DNA of 51,278 nt from Nitrospirota bacterium (GTDB lineage Bacteria; Nitrospirota; Thermodesulfovibrionia; UBA6902; JAJYJJ01). Position 1 is the stretch's first letter. Each line of letters begins with the position of its first letter. Below the pieces are notes generated by a model. The model ran no database searches. It was not told the DNA's origin and was given only the letters and a program-made list of their open reading frames with translations. Positions 1 to 7,307 of this stretch are shown in pieces. A program made the translations under genes and the position numbers. Where the stretch lies: assembly GCA_021789595.1 (NCBI GenBank), contig JAJYJJ010000015.1, forward strand, positions 1 through 51,278, read 5' to 3'.

Positions 1-82
<82 letters not shown>

Positions 83-114
83 TTTCCAATCTCAAAGAGC
101 CCTGCACCTCTTTA

Positions 115-126
115 GTTTTCAAAGAA
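115..126 (-). promoter_or_regulatory. rrn leader boxA antitermination site
   Basis: The minus strand reads TTCTTTGAAAAC between the rrn promoter and the 16S start. This matches the boxA element bound by NusB/S10 in rRNA antitermination. A second weaker CTCTTTGA copy lies at about 92-99. Confidence 0.6.
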
Positions 127-142
127 CCTGTGATAGATTTAA

Positions 143-172
143 AGGATACAATAAGCACAGAAAACTTGTCAA
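143..172 (-). promoter_or_regulatory. rRNA operon promoter (sigma70 type)
   Basis: On the minus strand a perfect -35 TTGACA (172-167) is followed after 18 bases by a -10 TATCCT (148-143). It points at the 16S gene and sits between that gene and the end of rfbD. Confidence 0.7.
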
Positions 173-198
173 GTGCTGTAAATGAGCCTTCAGTAAAA

Positions 199-1077
199 CT
201 AATGCGTGTAATCCTTCAGTGCCTCTTTCCATGGCCTTAATGTACCTATCCCCTCAAGCAACAGCATCCTGTTCTCAAGCACAGAGTTTTTAGGCCTCTT
301 TGCAGGTCTATCAATCTCTGTTGATTTAATTGGAATTACTTTTATGCTGTTTCCTACAATCTCCCTTGCAAGGTCATACCACGAACAATACCCGCTGTTT
401 GTGATGTGATAAATACCATACCTCTGTGATACTCCGGCGACTCTCCCTGCCATCTGGAGCCCCTTATTAAGCCCTATAACCTCAATAATCTTTGATGCAA
501 GGTCTTTAGTATATGTAGGGCTTCCTCTCTGGTCGTCCACAACCCTGAGAGACTTCTCTGTCTCTGCCTTCTTCAAGATAGTATCAACAAAATTCTTTCC
601 ACCTCTGCCATAAAGCCATGATGTCCTCACGATATAAAACCTATCTGAGAGCTCCCTTACAAATTCCTCTCCAAGGAGTTTGGACATTCCATATGCATTT
701 AATGGATTTGGCTCATCCCATTCTACATAGGGGCTGTCCTTTGTCCCATCAAATACATAATCTGTGCTTATGTATACCATCACACATTTTACACGGTTTG
801 CAGCCACGGTTACATTCCTTGTGCCAAGTGCATTTACCCTGTATGCCTTATCAGGGTCAAGTTCACAGCCGTCAACATCTGTATAGGCAGCAGAGTGGAT
901 AACAATATCAGGACGCATATCATCAAATACCCTTGCAACAAGATTCACATTTGTTATATCGAGGTCACTGTGCGTAAGACCATAGACATCACATCCAGAG
1001 AGGGCAGACAACAGATCCCTGCCGAGCATACCGCCTGCACCTGTTACAATTATTCGAGGCATGCCCTCTAAGCTCAT
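199..1077 (-). CDS. rfbD: dTDP-4-dehydrorhamnose reductase
   Basis: Catalyses the last step of dTDP-L-rhamnose synthesis, the NAD(P)H reduction of dTDP-4-keto-L-rhamnose. The 292-residue protein is a full-length extended SDR: an N-terminal Rossmann glycine motif (VTGAGGMLG, about residues 11-19), then STDYVFDG, and the catalytic YGMSK near residue 129. It is last in the rfbA-rfbC-rfbB-rfbD operon, and its ATG overlaps the rfbB stop as ATGA, which supports this start through translational coupling. An inner ATG at 1062 (MPRIIVTG) is the alternative. The gene runs towards the rrn operon in the same direction, with no obvious terminator between. Confidence 0.93.
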   Translation of the reverse strand: MSLEGMPRIIVTGAGGMLGRDLLSALSGCDVYGLTHSDLDITNVNLVARVFDDMRPDIVIHSAAYTDVDGCELDPDKAYRVNALGTRNVTVAANRVKCVMVYISTDYVFDGTKDSPYVEWDEPNPLNAYGMSKLLGEEFVRELSDRFYIVRTSWLYGRGGKNFVDTILKKAETEKSLRVVDDQRGSPTYTKDLASKIIEVIGLNKGLQMAGRVAGVSQRYGIYHITNSGYCSWYDLAREIVGNSIKVIPIKSTEIDRPAKRPKNSVLENRMLLLEGIGTLRPWKEALKDYTH

Positions 1078-2120
1078 CTTGCACCATACTGCCTTTCATA
1101 ATATTGCATATATTCGCCGCTTATTATCCTCTGCCACCACTGTCTGTTTTCCATATACCAGTCAATCGTCTGCCTGATGCCGTACTCAAAGAAATAACTC
1201 GGAGACCATCCCATAGCCCTCAGTTTTGATGAGTCCATAGAGTATCTCCTGTCATGACCAGGTCTGTCCTTAACAAAGTTTATGAGGCTGATTACATCCT
1301 TTCCAATCCTTTCTGACACCTCTTTGAGTATCATCTTTACAACCTCAATATTCTCCCTCTCTTCGCCTGAATCTATATTATATATCTCCCCTGGGACGCC
1401 TTTTTTAAAGATAAGCTCAATGGCGCTACAGTGGTCAGCGACATATATCCAGTCCCTGCGGTTTTTCCCATCACCGTAGATAGGCACTAACTTACCATTG
1501 AGGGCATTGATTATCACAAGGGGTATCAGCTTTTCAGGAAATTGATATGGCCCGTAGTTATTCGCACACCTCGTGATTATTGCAGGAAATCCGTATGTCT
1601 TATTGTATGCCCTGACAAGCATATCTGCACCTGCCTTTGATGCAGCATATGGACTGTTTGGAGAAAGTGGAGAATCCTCCCTGAATGAACCGCTTTCAAT
1701 GGAGCCATAGACCTCATCAGTTGATACCTGAAGGAACAATCCAATACCCTTTTCCCTTGCAATCTCAAGGAGGCTGTATGTCCCATAGATATTTGTCTTT
1801 AAAAATTCCTCGGGTTCAATGATACTCCTGTCAACATGGGATTCAGCAGCAAAGTTTATTACGACATCCGGCATGTATTTATCAAAGATACCCCTGAGCA
1901 CGGCCTTATCACATATGTCAGCTCTGAAAAAGTGGTAATTCTCATTTTCCTCGATATCCTTGAGGTTCTCAGGGTTTCCTGCATAGGTAAGCTTGTCCAC
2001 ATTTATTACTATGCTTAAAGGGTTTCTTCGGAGGAAATACCTTATAAAGTTTGAGCCTATAAAGCCTGCCCCGCCTGTGACAAGGACTGTCTGTTTAGCT
2101 GAATGGGCTGTTTGGGTCAT
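1074..2120 (-). CDS. rfbB: dTDP-glucose 4,6-dehydratase
   Basis: Converts dTDP-D-glucose to dTDP-4-keto-6-deoxyglucose using bound NAD+, the second step towards dTDP-rhamnose. The 348 residues match the usual family length. Visible are the nucleotide motif VTGGAGFIGSNF near the N-terminus, the diagnostic STDEVYG with the catalytic Asp-Glu pair, and YAASK with the catalytic Tyr/Lys. Its start lies 26 bases inside the 3' end of rfbC and it overlaps rfbD by 4 bases, so the four genes are tightly coupled. Confidence 0.95.
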   Translation of the reverse strand: MTQTAHSAKQTVLVTGGAGFIGSNFIRYFLRRNPLSIVINVDKLTYAGNPENLKDIEENENYHFFRADICDKAVLRGIFDKYMPDVVINFAAESHVDRSIIEPEEFLKTNIYGTYSLLEIAREKGIGLFLQVSTDEVYGSIESGSFREDSPLSPNSPYAASKAGADMLVRAYNKTYGFPAIITRCANNYGPYQFPEKLIPLVIINALNGKLVPIYGDGKNRRDWIYVADHCSAIELIFKKGVPGEIYNIDSGEERENIEVVKMILKEVSERIGKDVISLINFVKDRPGHDRRYSMDSSKLRAMGWSPSYFFEYGIRQTIDWYMENRQWWQRIISGEYMQYYERQYGAR

Positions 2121-2550
2121 TCTCGTATCTTACCTCATCAACTGCATCAACCCTTCCCCATCCCTTATAGAGCCTGTCAGGGAGGTTGATAACAAGCCCG
2201 TCCCTATCACCGATATTCTTATATCTGTGGACAACCAGGGGTGGTACCAGTATAATCGTCGGTGCATCCTCATCTGCCTGTATATCCATCCTTTCACCAA
2301 AGGTGGGTGATGTCCTGCGGTTATCCCAGAGTGTTACCATGAACCTTGAACTTAAAAAACAGAAGTAATCTGTCTGTTGTGAATGCTCATGAGGTCCCCT
2401 TTCTACGCCTGGTTGGGTCATAGATACATATGCCATGGCTGGTTTATGTATAGAAAGGGGCCCTGTCTCATCCTCTCTAAATATCTCTAATAGCCATCCC
2501 CTTTTATCAGAAAACCTGTTCAGGGTCTTTACAACCACTCCCTCTATCAT
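2095..2550 (-). CDS. rfbC: dTDP-4-dehydrorhamnose 3,5-epimerase family cupin
   Basis: Expected to epimerise C3 and C5 of dTDP-4-keto-6-deoxyglucose in rhamnose synthesis. The protein is 151 residues, shorter than the usual 180 or so. The cupin core is recognisable: KRGWLLEIFR, the histidine-bearing GVERGPHEHS where classical RmlC has RGLHYQ, and VPPLVVHRYKN. The altered catalytic loop makes it a divergent family member, so a related sugar epimerase is possible, but its place between rfbA and rfbB with 4- and 26-base overlaps argues for the rhamnose pathway. Confidence 0.82.
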   Translation of the reverse strand: MIEGVVVKTLNRFSDKRGWLLEIFREDETGPLSIHKPAMAYVSMTQPGVERGPHEHSQQTDYFCFLSSRFMVTLWDNRRTSPTFGERMDIQADEDAPTIILVPPLVVHRYKNIGDRDGLVINLPDRLYKGWGRVDAVDEVRYENDPNSPFS

Positions 2551-3611
2551 ACCTCTACCACCGAATCATCACCGAGGTTAAGTCTCAATGCCTTGTGGCT
2601 TTTCATATTCTTCTCAACCCTGACCCTTCTGCCGATAAGACAGTCCTCAAGCCTTTCTAAGTGTGAGACAAAACTACCCTGCATTATCACAGAATTTTCA
2701 ATGGCTGATTTGATGATCCTTGAACCATCACCTATGCTTGTGTATGGCCCTATAAATGCATCCTCTATTATTGCATCATCTCCTATAAAGGCAGGGCCTC
2801 TAATAGTGCTGTGGATTATCCTCGCACCTTTCCCTATGCTCACCCTTCCAAAGATAGAGGAGTCCTTATCAACCTCGCCCTTTATATCCCTCCTGCCCCA
2901 TTCATCGAGGACAACGGCATTGGCCGTGAGCAGGTCGTCCTTCTTGCCTGTATCAAGCCACCATCCTTCAAGCCTGTGGCTGATGACATCTCCATCTGTG
3001 TCTATAAGCCTCTGTATTGCATCTGTAATCTCAAGCTCTCCCCTTTTTGACGGCCTTATCTCGTCAATTGCCCTGTGTATAGAAGGAGAAAAGATGTAGA
3101 TGCCAACAAGTGCAAGATTGGATTGTGGCACATCAGGTTTTTCCTCAAGCCTTATTATCCTCTCGCCGTTAACAGTGGCAATCCCAAATGACCTCGGCTC
3201 ATCCACCTCTTTTAAGAGTATCAGTGCATCAGGCATCTTTCTGTTGAACTCATCTATGATGCCCATTATGCCACTGCCTATCAGGTTATCTCCAAGATAC
3301 ATGATAAAAGGAGAGTCCCTAAGAAAATCCCTTCCTGCCCTTACAGCATGGGCAAGGCCAGCGGGTGATTCCTGAAGAATATATGTAATATTAATGCCCC
3401 ATCTATCTCCATCGCCAACTGCATTCCTTACTTCCTCGCCTGTTTCAGGTGAGATAATCATACCGACATCCTTTATGCCTGCCTTTGCTATGTTGTCGAG
3501 GATATAAAAAAGAATCGGCCTGCCTCCAACAGGGACAAGCTGCTTTGCCCCTGTGTATGTAAGAGGCCTGAGCCGTGAGCCCTTACCTCCGCTTAGCACC
3601 AGTGCCTTCAT
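2547..3611 (-). CDS. rfbA: Glucose-1-phosphate thymidylyltransferase, long form
   Basis: Makes dTDP-glucose from dTTP and glucose-1-phosphate, the first committed step to dTDP-rhamnose. The N-terminus has the nucleotidyltransferase signature LSGGKGSRLRPLT (residues 6-18), and the LGDN metal motif follows. At 354 residues it is longer than standard RmlA (about 290) because of a C-terminal hexapeptide-type left-handed beta helix (IGKGARI, IGDDAII, IGDGSRI repeats), as in the RmlA-long/StrD subgroup. First gene of the operon. Confidence 0.92.
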   Translation of the reverse strand: MKALVLSGGKGSRLRPLTYTGAKQLVPVGGRPILFYILDNIAKAGIKDVGMIISPETGEEVRNAVGDGDRWGINITYILQESPAGLAHAVRAGRDFLRDSPFIMYLGDNLIGSGIMGIIDEFNRKMPDALILLKEVDEPRSFGIATVNGERIIRLEEKPDVPQSNLALVGIYIFSPSIHRAIDEIRPSKRGELEITDAIQRLIDTDGDVISHRLEGWWLDTGKKDDLLTANAVVLDEWGRRDIKGEVDKDSSIFGRVSIGKGARIIHSTIRGPAFIGDDAIIEDAFIGPYTSIGDGSRIIKSAIENSVIMQGSFVSHLERLEDCLIGRRVRVEKNMKSHKALRLNLGDDSVVEV

Positions 3612-3619
3612 AACTTTAG

Positions 3620-3648
3620 ATTATACTACATCATAAAAAATTCTGAAA
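3620..3648 (-). promoter_or_regulatory. Putative promoter of the rfb operon
   Basis: The minus strand has a perfect -10 TATAAT (3625-3620), 17 bases after a weak -35 TTTCAG (3648-3643). It lies 9 bases upstream of the rfbA ATG and would give a nearly leaderless transcript. Confidence 0.45.
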
Positions 3649-3744
3649 CATAATCGTCTAATCAAAAAGACGCGCTTGTTTAATTTCGTAATAGTAATTT
3701 TATGCTATTTCTGCTCATAATTGTCCATTGTCATAGTTGTCCAG

Positions 3745-3773
3745 TTGACAGTTTGATTTAAAAAGGGTTAAAT
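3745..3773 (+). promoter_or_regulatory. Putative degP promoter
   Basis: TTGACA (3745-3750), a 17-base spacer and TTAAAT (3768-3773), followed by a strong Shine-Dalgarno GAGGAGGT at 3787-3794 before the degP ATG at 3802. Confidence 0.55.
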
Positions 3774-3801
3774 TACAAAAAAATATGAGGAGGTTTGAAT
3801 A

Positions 3802-5247
3802 ATGAAGAACAGATACAGTCTCATAAAGAAGGCCCCCGTGGTCGCATTAATGGTCTTTGCATGGCTCGGCTTGACCTACAGCCCTGTTTCTGCAAAGGTT
3901 CCTCCAAAGGCGGTTGAGACGCTTACAAAGACAGGTGAGGCGCTTGCTGAGATTGCAAAGGAGGTTACTCCAGCGGTTGTAAACATATCTACTACAAGGA
4001 TTATCAAGGTTCCAGGTGGTGCACAACTACCGTTCAATGACCCATTTTTCAGGCAGTTTTTCGGTAATGAATTTAACCATATGTTCAATGTCCCTAAGGA
4101 GCAGCGACAGAGGAGTCTGGGCTCAGGTGTAATAGTTGACCCGAACGGATACATCATAACCAATAACCATGTTGTAAAAGGCGCAGATGAAATAAAGGTA
4201 TTTCTTTCAAATAAAAAGGAGTTCAAAGGAAAGGTGATCGGGACAGACCCTAAGACGGATATTGCTGTGGTGAAGATAGATGCCAAGGATCTACCTGTCA
4301 TCCCCTGGGGCAACTCAGATAAACTCAAGGTCGGCGAGATAGTCCTTGCCGTAGGTAATCCATTCGGCCTTAACCAGACCATCACAATGGGCATAGTCAG
4401 TGCTGTTGGAAGGGCGAATGTTGGGATTGCAGACTATGAGGATTTTATTCAAACAGATGCTGCTATAAATCCAGGAAACTCTGGCGGCGCACTTGTTAAT
4501 GCAAGAGGTGAGCTTGTGGGGATAAATACAGCAATATTCAGCACAAGTGGAGGATACGAAGGCATTGGTTTTGCAATCCCGAGCAATATGGCAAGGGCTG
4601 TTATGGAAGGCCTGATGAGATATGGAAAGATCGTAAGGGGCTGGTTAGGGGTTTCTATCCAGGATGTAACCCCTGAGATTGCCAAAGAGTTTGACCTGAA
4701 GCAACAAAAGGGTGCGCTTGTCAGCGATGTTGTTGAAGGCGGCCCTGCAGAGAAGGCAGGCATCAAGAGGGGAGATGTAATTATAGGCTATGATGGGAAG
4801 GATGTAGGGGATACCTTCCAGTTGAGGAATTTAGTTGCGGCAACTCATCCCAACAAAGAGGTGGCGCTAAAGGTTGTAAGGGATGGTGCCTTGAGATCGA
4901 TAAATGTCATTATTGGTGAGATGCCAAAGGAGGTAAAGGCTGCTGAGGGTGGAAGGTTTGAGAATGTCTTAAAGGGTATTGCTGTTCAGGATATAACACC
5001 AGAGATTGCAAACAGGCTTAACCTGCCGTCAAAGATAAAGGGAATTGTAATAACGGATATTGAAGGTGGCAGTCTGGCAGAGGCATCAGGGCTACAACGG
5101 GGTGATATCATCCTTGAGATAGACAGGAAAAAGATAATAAATACCCATGAGTATGAAGCCATAGTATCCAAGATAAAACCAAAGGACTCTGTGCTACTTC
5201 TCATATATCGGAGGGGTTCAACCTTTTATCTAACAATTACCCCATAG
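3802..5247 (+). CDS. degP: Periplasmic serine protease, DegP/HtrA family (Do)
   Basis: Envelope quality-control protease and chaperone. The 481-residue protein begins with a Sec signal peptide (basic start, hydrophobic stretch, SPVSA cleavage region near residue 31). A trypsin-like domain follows with the triad His123 (TNNHVVKG), Asp153 (KTDIAVVK) and Ser227 (NPGNSGGA), then two PDZ domains (about 270-360 and 390-480), the standard Do layout. The start is fixed by the strong Shine-Dalgarno. Its TAG stop is in the same reading frame as the downstream moeA, only 15 bases before that gene's homologous sequence begins. Confidence 0.95.
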   Translation: MKNRYSLIKKAPVVALMVFAWLGLTYSPVSAKVPPKAVETLTKTGEALAEIAKEVTPAVVNISTTRIIKVPGGAQLPFNDPFFRQFFGNEFNHMFNVPKEQRQRSLGSGVIVDPNGYIITNNHVVKGADEIKVFLSNKKEFKGKVIGTDPKTDIAVVKIDAKDLPVIPWGNSDKLKVGEIVLAVGNPFGLNQTITMGIVSAVGRANVGIADYEDFIQTDAAINPGNSGGALVNARGELVGINTAIFSTSGGYEGIGFAIPSNMARAVMEGLMRYGKIVRGWLGVSIQDVTPEIAKEFDLKQQKGALVSDVVEGGPAEKAGIKRGDVIIGYDGKDVGDTFQLRNLVAATHPNKEVALKVVRDGALRSINVIIGEMPKEVKAAEGGRFENVLKGIAVQDITPEIANRLNLPSKIKGIVITDIEGGSLAEASGLQRGDIILEIDRKKIINTHEYEAIVSKIKPKDSVLLLIYRRGSTFYLTITP

Positions 5248-5262
5248 AGATTCAGAATACAC

Positions 5263-7305
5263 ACGAAACGGGAAATATATCTGGAAAATACACCCCTCAA
5301 GGATGCCATCCATAGATGGCTCCAAAGGGTTGACAGCAGCGGCTCTGGAAGACCCCTTCCGGGGGAAAAGGTCAATGTTATAGATTCCCTCGGAAGGGTT
5401 ACAGCAGAGGCTGTTATAACACGCATCTCCTCGCCCTTTTATCATTCATCCGCAATGGACGGCTATGCCGTCAGATTCTCAGATACCTTTGGTGCCTCTG
5501 AGACCAATCCAAAACAGCTACGGCTGGGTGAGCAGGCAATCCCTGTAAATACTGGGGACCCGATCCCAGAGGGCTTCAATGCAGTAATCATGATTGAGGA
5601 TGTGAATATAATCAGAACACAGAACGGAGTCCCCAAAAAGTCGCAAGACTCTTTGGGGTACAACACAGAACACAGAACGAAGGACACCCCCTCCCTAACC
5701 CTCCCCCCTCAAGGGGGAGGGCAGGGGTGGGGGGGAGAATATATCGAAATCATAAAACCCCTAACACCCTGGCAACATGTAAGGACAATCGGAGAGGATA
5801 TTGTTTCAACAGAACTTATCCTTCCTGAAAACCACAGGATACGGCCTGTTGATATAGGTGCAATGCTTGCAAGCGGTATCCTGGATGTAATGGTAAGAAG
5901 AAGGCCAAAGGTCGTGATAATCCCCACAGGCACTGAGGTTGTAGAGCCTGGGAGTGATCTGAAGAAGGGTAATATAATTGAATATAACTCAAGGATACTT
6001 GCTGGACTTGTAAATCAGTGGGGCGGCGAATCCATCAGGTTCAGGATTGTCCCAGATGATTACGATGAGTTGAAAAAGGCCATACTTGAGGCGTATGAAC
6101 TGGGAGATATGGTCGTTGTAAATGCAGGTGCCTCTGCTGGCTCCAAGGACTTTTCATCTGCTGCCATCTCAGATCTCGGCGAGGTCATACTGCACGGTAT
6201 TAATATAAGACCCGGAAAACCATTAATCCTCGGATGGCTCAAAGATAAACCTGTGCTCGGCATCCCCGGATACCCTGTATCAGCCTACATAACCTTTAAT
6301 CTCTTTGCAAGGCCCATCATATATAAATGGCAGGGCATTAATGTAGAAAGGCCTGATATACTTCGGGCAAGGCTTAGCCGCCAGGTGGCATCAGCACTTG
6401 GCCAGGAGGAATTCATCAGGGTAAAGGTTGGAAAGGTTGGAGAAAATATTATAGCAACACCTATAAGCCGTGGTGCGGGTGTACTGATGAGCCTTGTAAG
6501 GGCAGATGGCATTGTCAGGGTTCCTGCCATGTCAGAGGGTCTCGGCGCAGGGACAGAGGTAGATGTTGAAATGCTCAGGGCTAAAGAGGATATTGAGAAT
6601 ACCATAGTCTGCATAGGAAGCCATGACAACTGCATTGACCTCCTGTCAAACTCCCTGAAGAAGAGGTATCCGGGGCTTTCACTTTCATCTGCTCATGTGG
6701 GCTCTATGGCGGGGCTTATTGCGATAAAAAGGGGAGAGGCACATATCGCAGGCACGCACCTTCTGGATGAGGAGACAGGTCAATATAACATAACATTTAT
6801 AAAGAGGCTTTTACCGGAAAAGAGGATAGTTCTTGTAAATCTTGTTTATCGTGAGCAGGGGCTGCTTGTGCCAAAGGGAAACCCAAAGAATATAAAGAGT
6901 TTTGGCGACCTTGCAAGGGATGATGTGACATTCATCAACAGGCAATCAGGCGCAGGGACAAGGCTCCTTACAGACAAACACCTGAAGGAGCTTGGCATAG
7001 ACCCGCGCAATGTAAAAGGCTATGACAGAGAGGAATACACACACATGGCAGTTGCCTCTGCTGTCTTAAACGGCGTGGCAGATACAGGACTTGCCATACT
7101 GGCTGCTTCAAAGGCACTCGGCCTTGATTTTATACCTGTTGCTAAAGAGAGGTATGACATAGTAATACCGAAGGAGTTTTATGGATCAGAGATGTTACAA
7201 TGCCTTTTACAGATAATAAGAGAGGATGCTGAGTTTAGGGAGCTTGTCCTTTCCCTTGGAGGCTATGATATAACAGATATGGGAAAGGTCATTTACGAGG
7301 ATTAA
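5263..7305 (+). CDS. moeA: MoeA molybdopterin molybdenumtransferase fused to PBP-like domain
   Basis: Inserts molybdate into adenylylated molybdopterin. MoeA motifs are SSAMDGYAV, GDPIPEGFNAVIM, GASAGSKD and LGIPGYPVSAY. The last 230 or so residues form a periplasmic-binding-like domain (starting near CIGSHDNCIDLLS, with INRQSGAGTRLL), a known fusion thought to sense substrate. No ATG, GTG or TTG exists before the internal ATG at 5455, yet the 64 codons upstream are clearly MoeA (IYLENTPL, LGRVTAEAV, ISSPFYH). The alignment implies a start at about 5263, where the codon is ACG in place of the expected ATG (MKREIYLE in homolog style). The conservative alternative is 5455, which would lose conserved N-terminal sequence. 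About 42 residues near 116-160 are an in-frame repeat insertion. Confidence 0.85.
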   Translation, partial: TKREIYLENTPLKDAIHRWLQRVDSSGSGRPLPGEKVNVIDSLGRVTAEAVITRISSPFYHSSAMDGYAVRFSDTFGASETNPKQLRLGEQAIPVNTGDPIPEGFNAVIMIEDVNIIRTQNGVPKKSQDSLGYNTEHRTKDTPSLTLPPQGGGQGWGGEYIEIIKPLTPWQHVRTIGEDIVSTELILPENHRIRPVDIGAMLASGILDVMVRRRPKVVIIPTGTEVVEPGSDLKKGNIIEYNSRILAGLVNQWGGESIRFRIVPDDYDELKKAILEAYELGDMVVVNAGASAGSKDFSSAAISDLGEVILHGINIRPGKPLILGWLKDKPVLGIPGYPVSAYITFNLFARPIIYKWQGINVERPDILRARLSRQVASALGQEEFIRVKVGKVGENIIATPISRGAGVLMSLVRADGIVRVPAMSEGLGAGTEVDVEMLRAKEDIENTIVCIGSHDNCIDLLSNSLKKRYPGLSLSSAHVGSMAGLIAIKRGEAHIAGTHLLDEETGQYNITFIKRLLPEKRIVLVNLVYREQGLLVPKGNPKNIKSFGDLARDDVTFINRQSGAGTRLLTDKHLKELGIDPRNVKGYDREEYTHMAVASAVLNGVADTGLAILAASKALGLDFIPVAKERYDIVIPKEFYGSEMLQCLLQIIREDAEFRELVLSLGGYDITDMGKVIYED
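5613..5736. repeat. Tandem palindromic repeat insertion inside moeA
   Basis: A 14-base direct repeat CAGAACACAGAACG occurs at 5613-5626 and 5666-5679. Between the copies is a near-perfect hairpin (CCCCAAA at 5631 pairing with TTTGGGG ending 5658, loop GCAA). After the second copy comes a G/C-rich palindrome at about 5687-5736, with inner arms CTCCCCC (5701-5707) and GGGGGAG (5713-5719). The block is open in the moeA frame and encodes low-complexity Pro/Gly-rich sequence. Confidence 0.75.
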
Positions 7306-7307
7306 AC

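Noticed and set aside
5201-5445. Minus-strand frames of 66-71 codons between degP and moeA
   Set aside because: They are opposite the N-terminal MoeA coding sequence, which has clear homology on the plus strand.
3802-7305. True DegP-MoeA fusion protein
   Set aside because: DegP has a normal C-terminus before the TAG and is exported, whereas MoeA is cytoplasmic; a fusion would be mislocalised. Kept only as one option in the finding on the moeA start.
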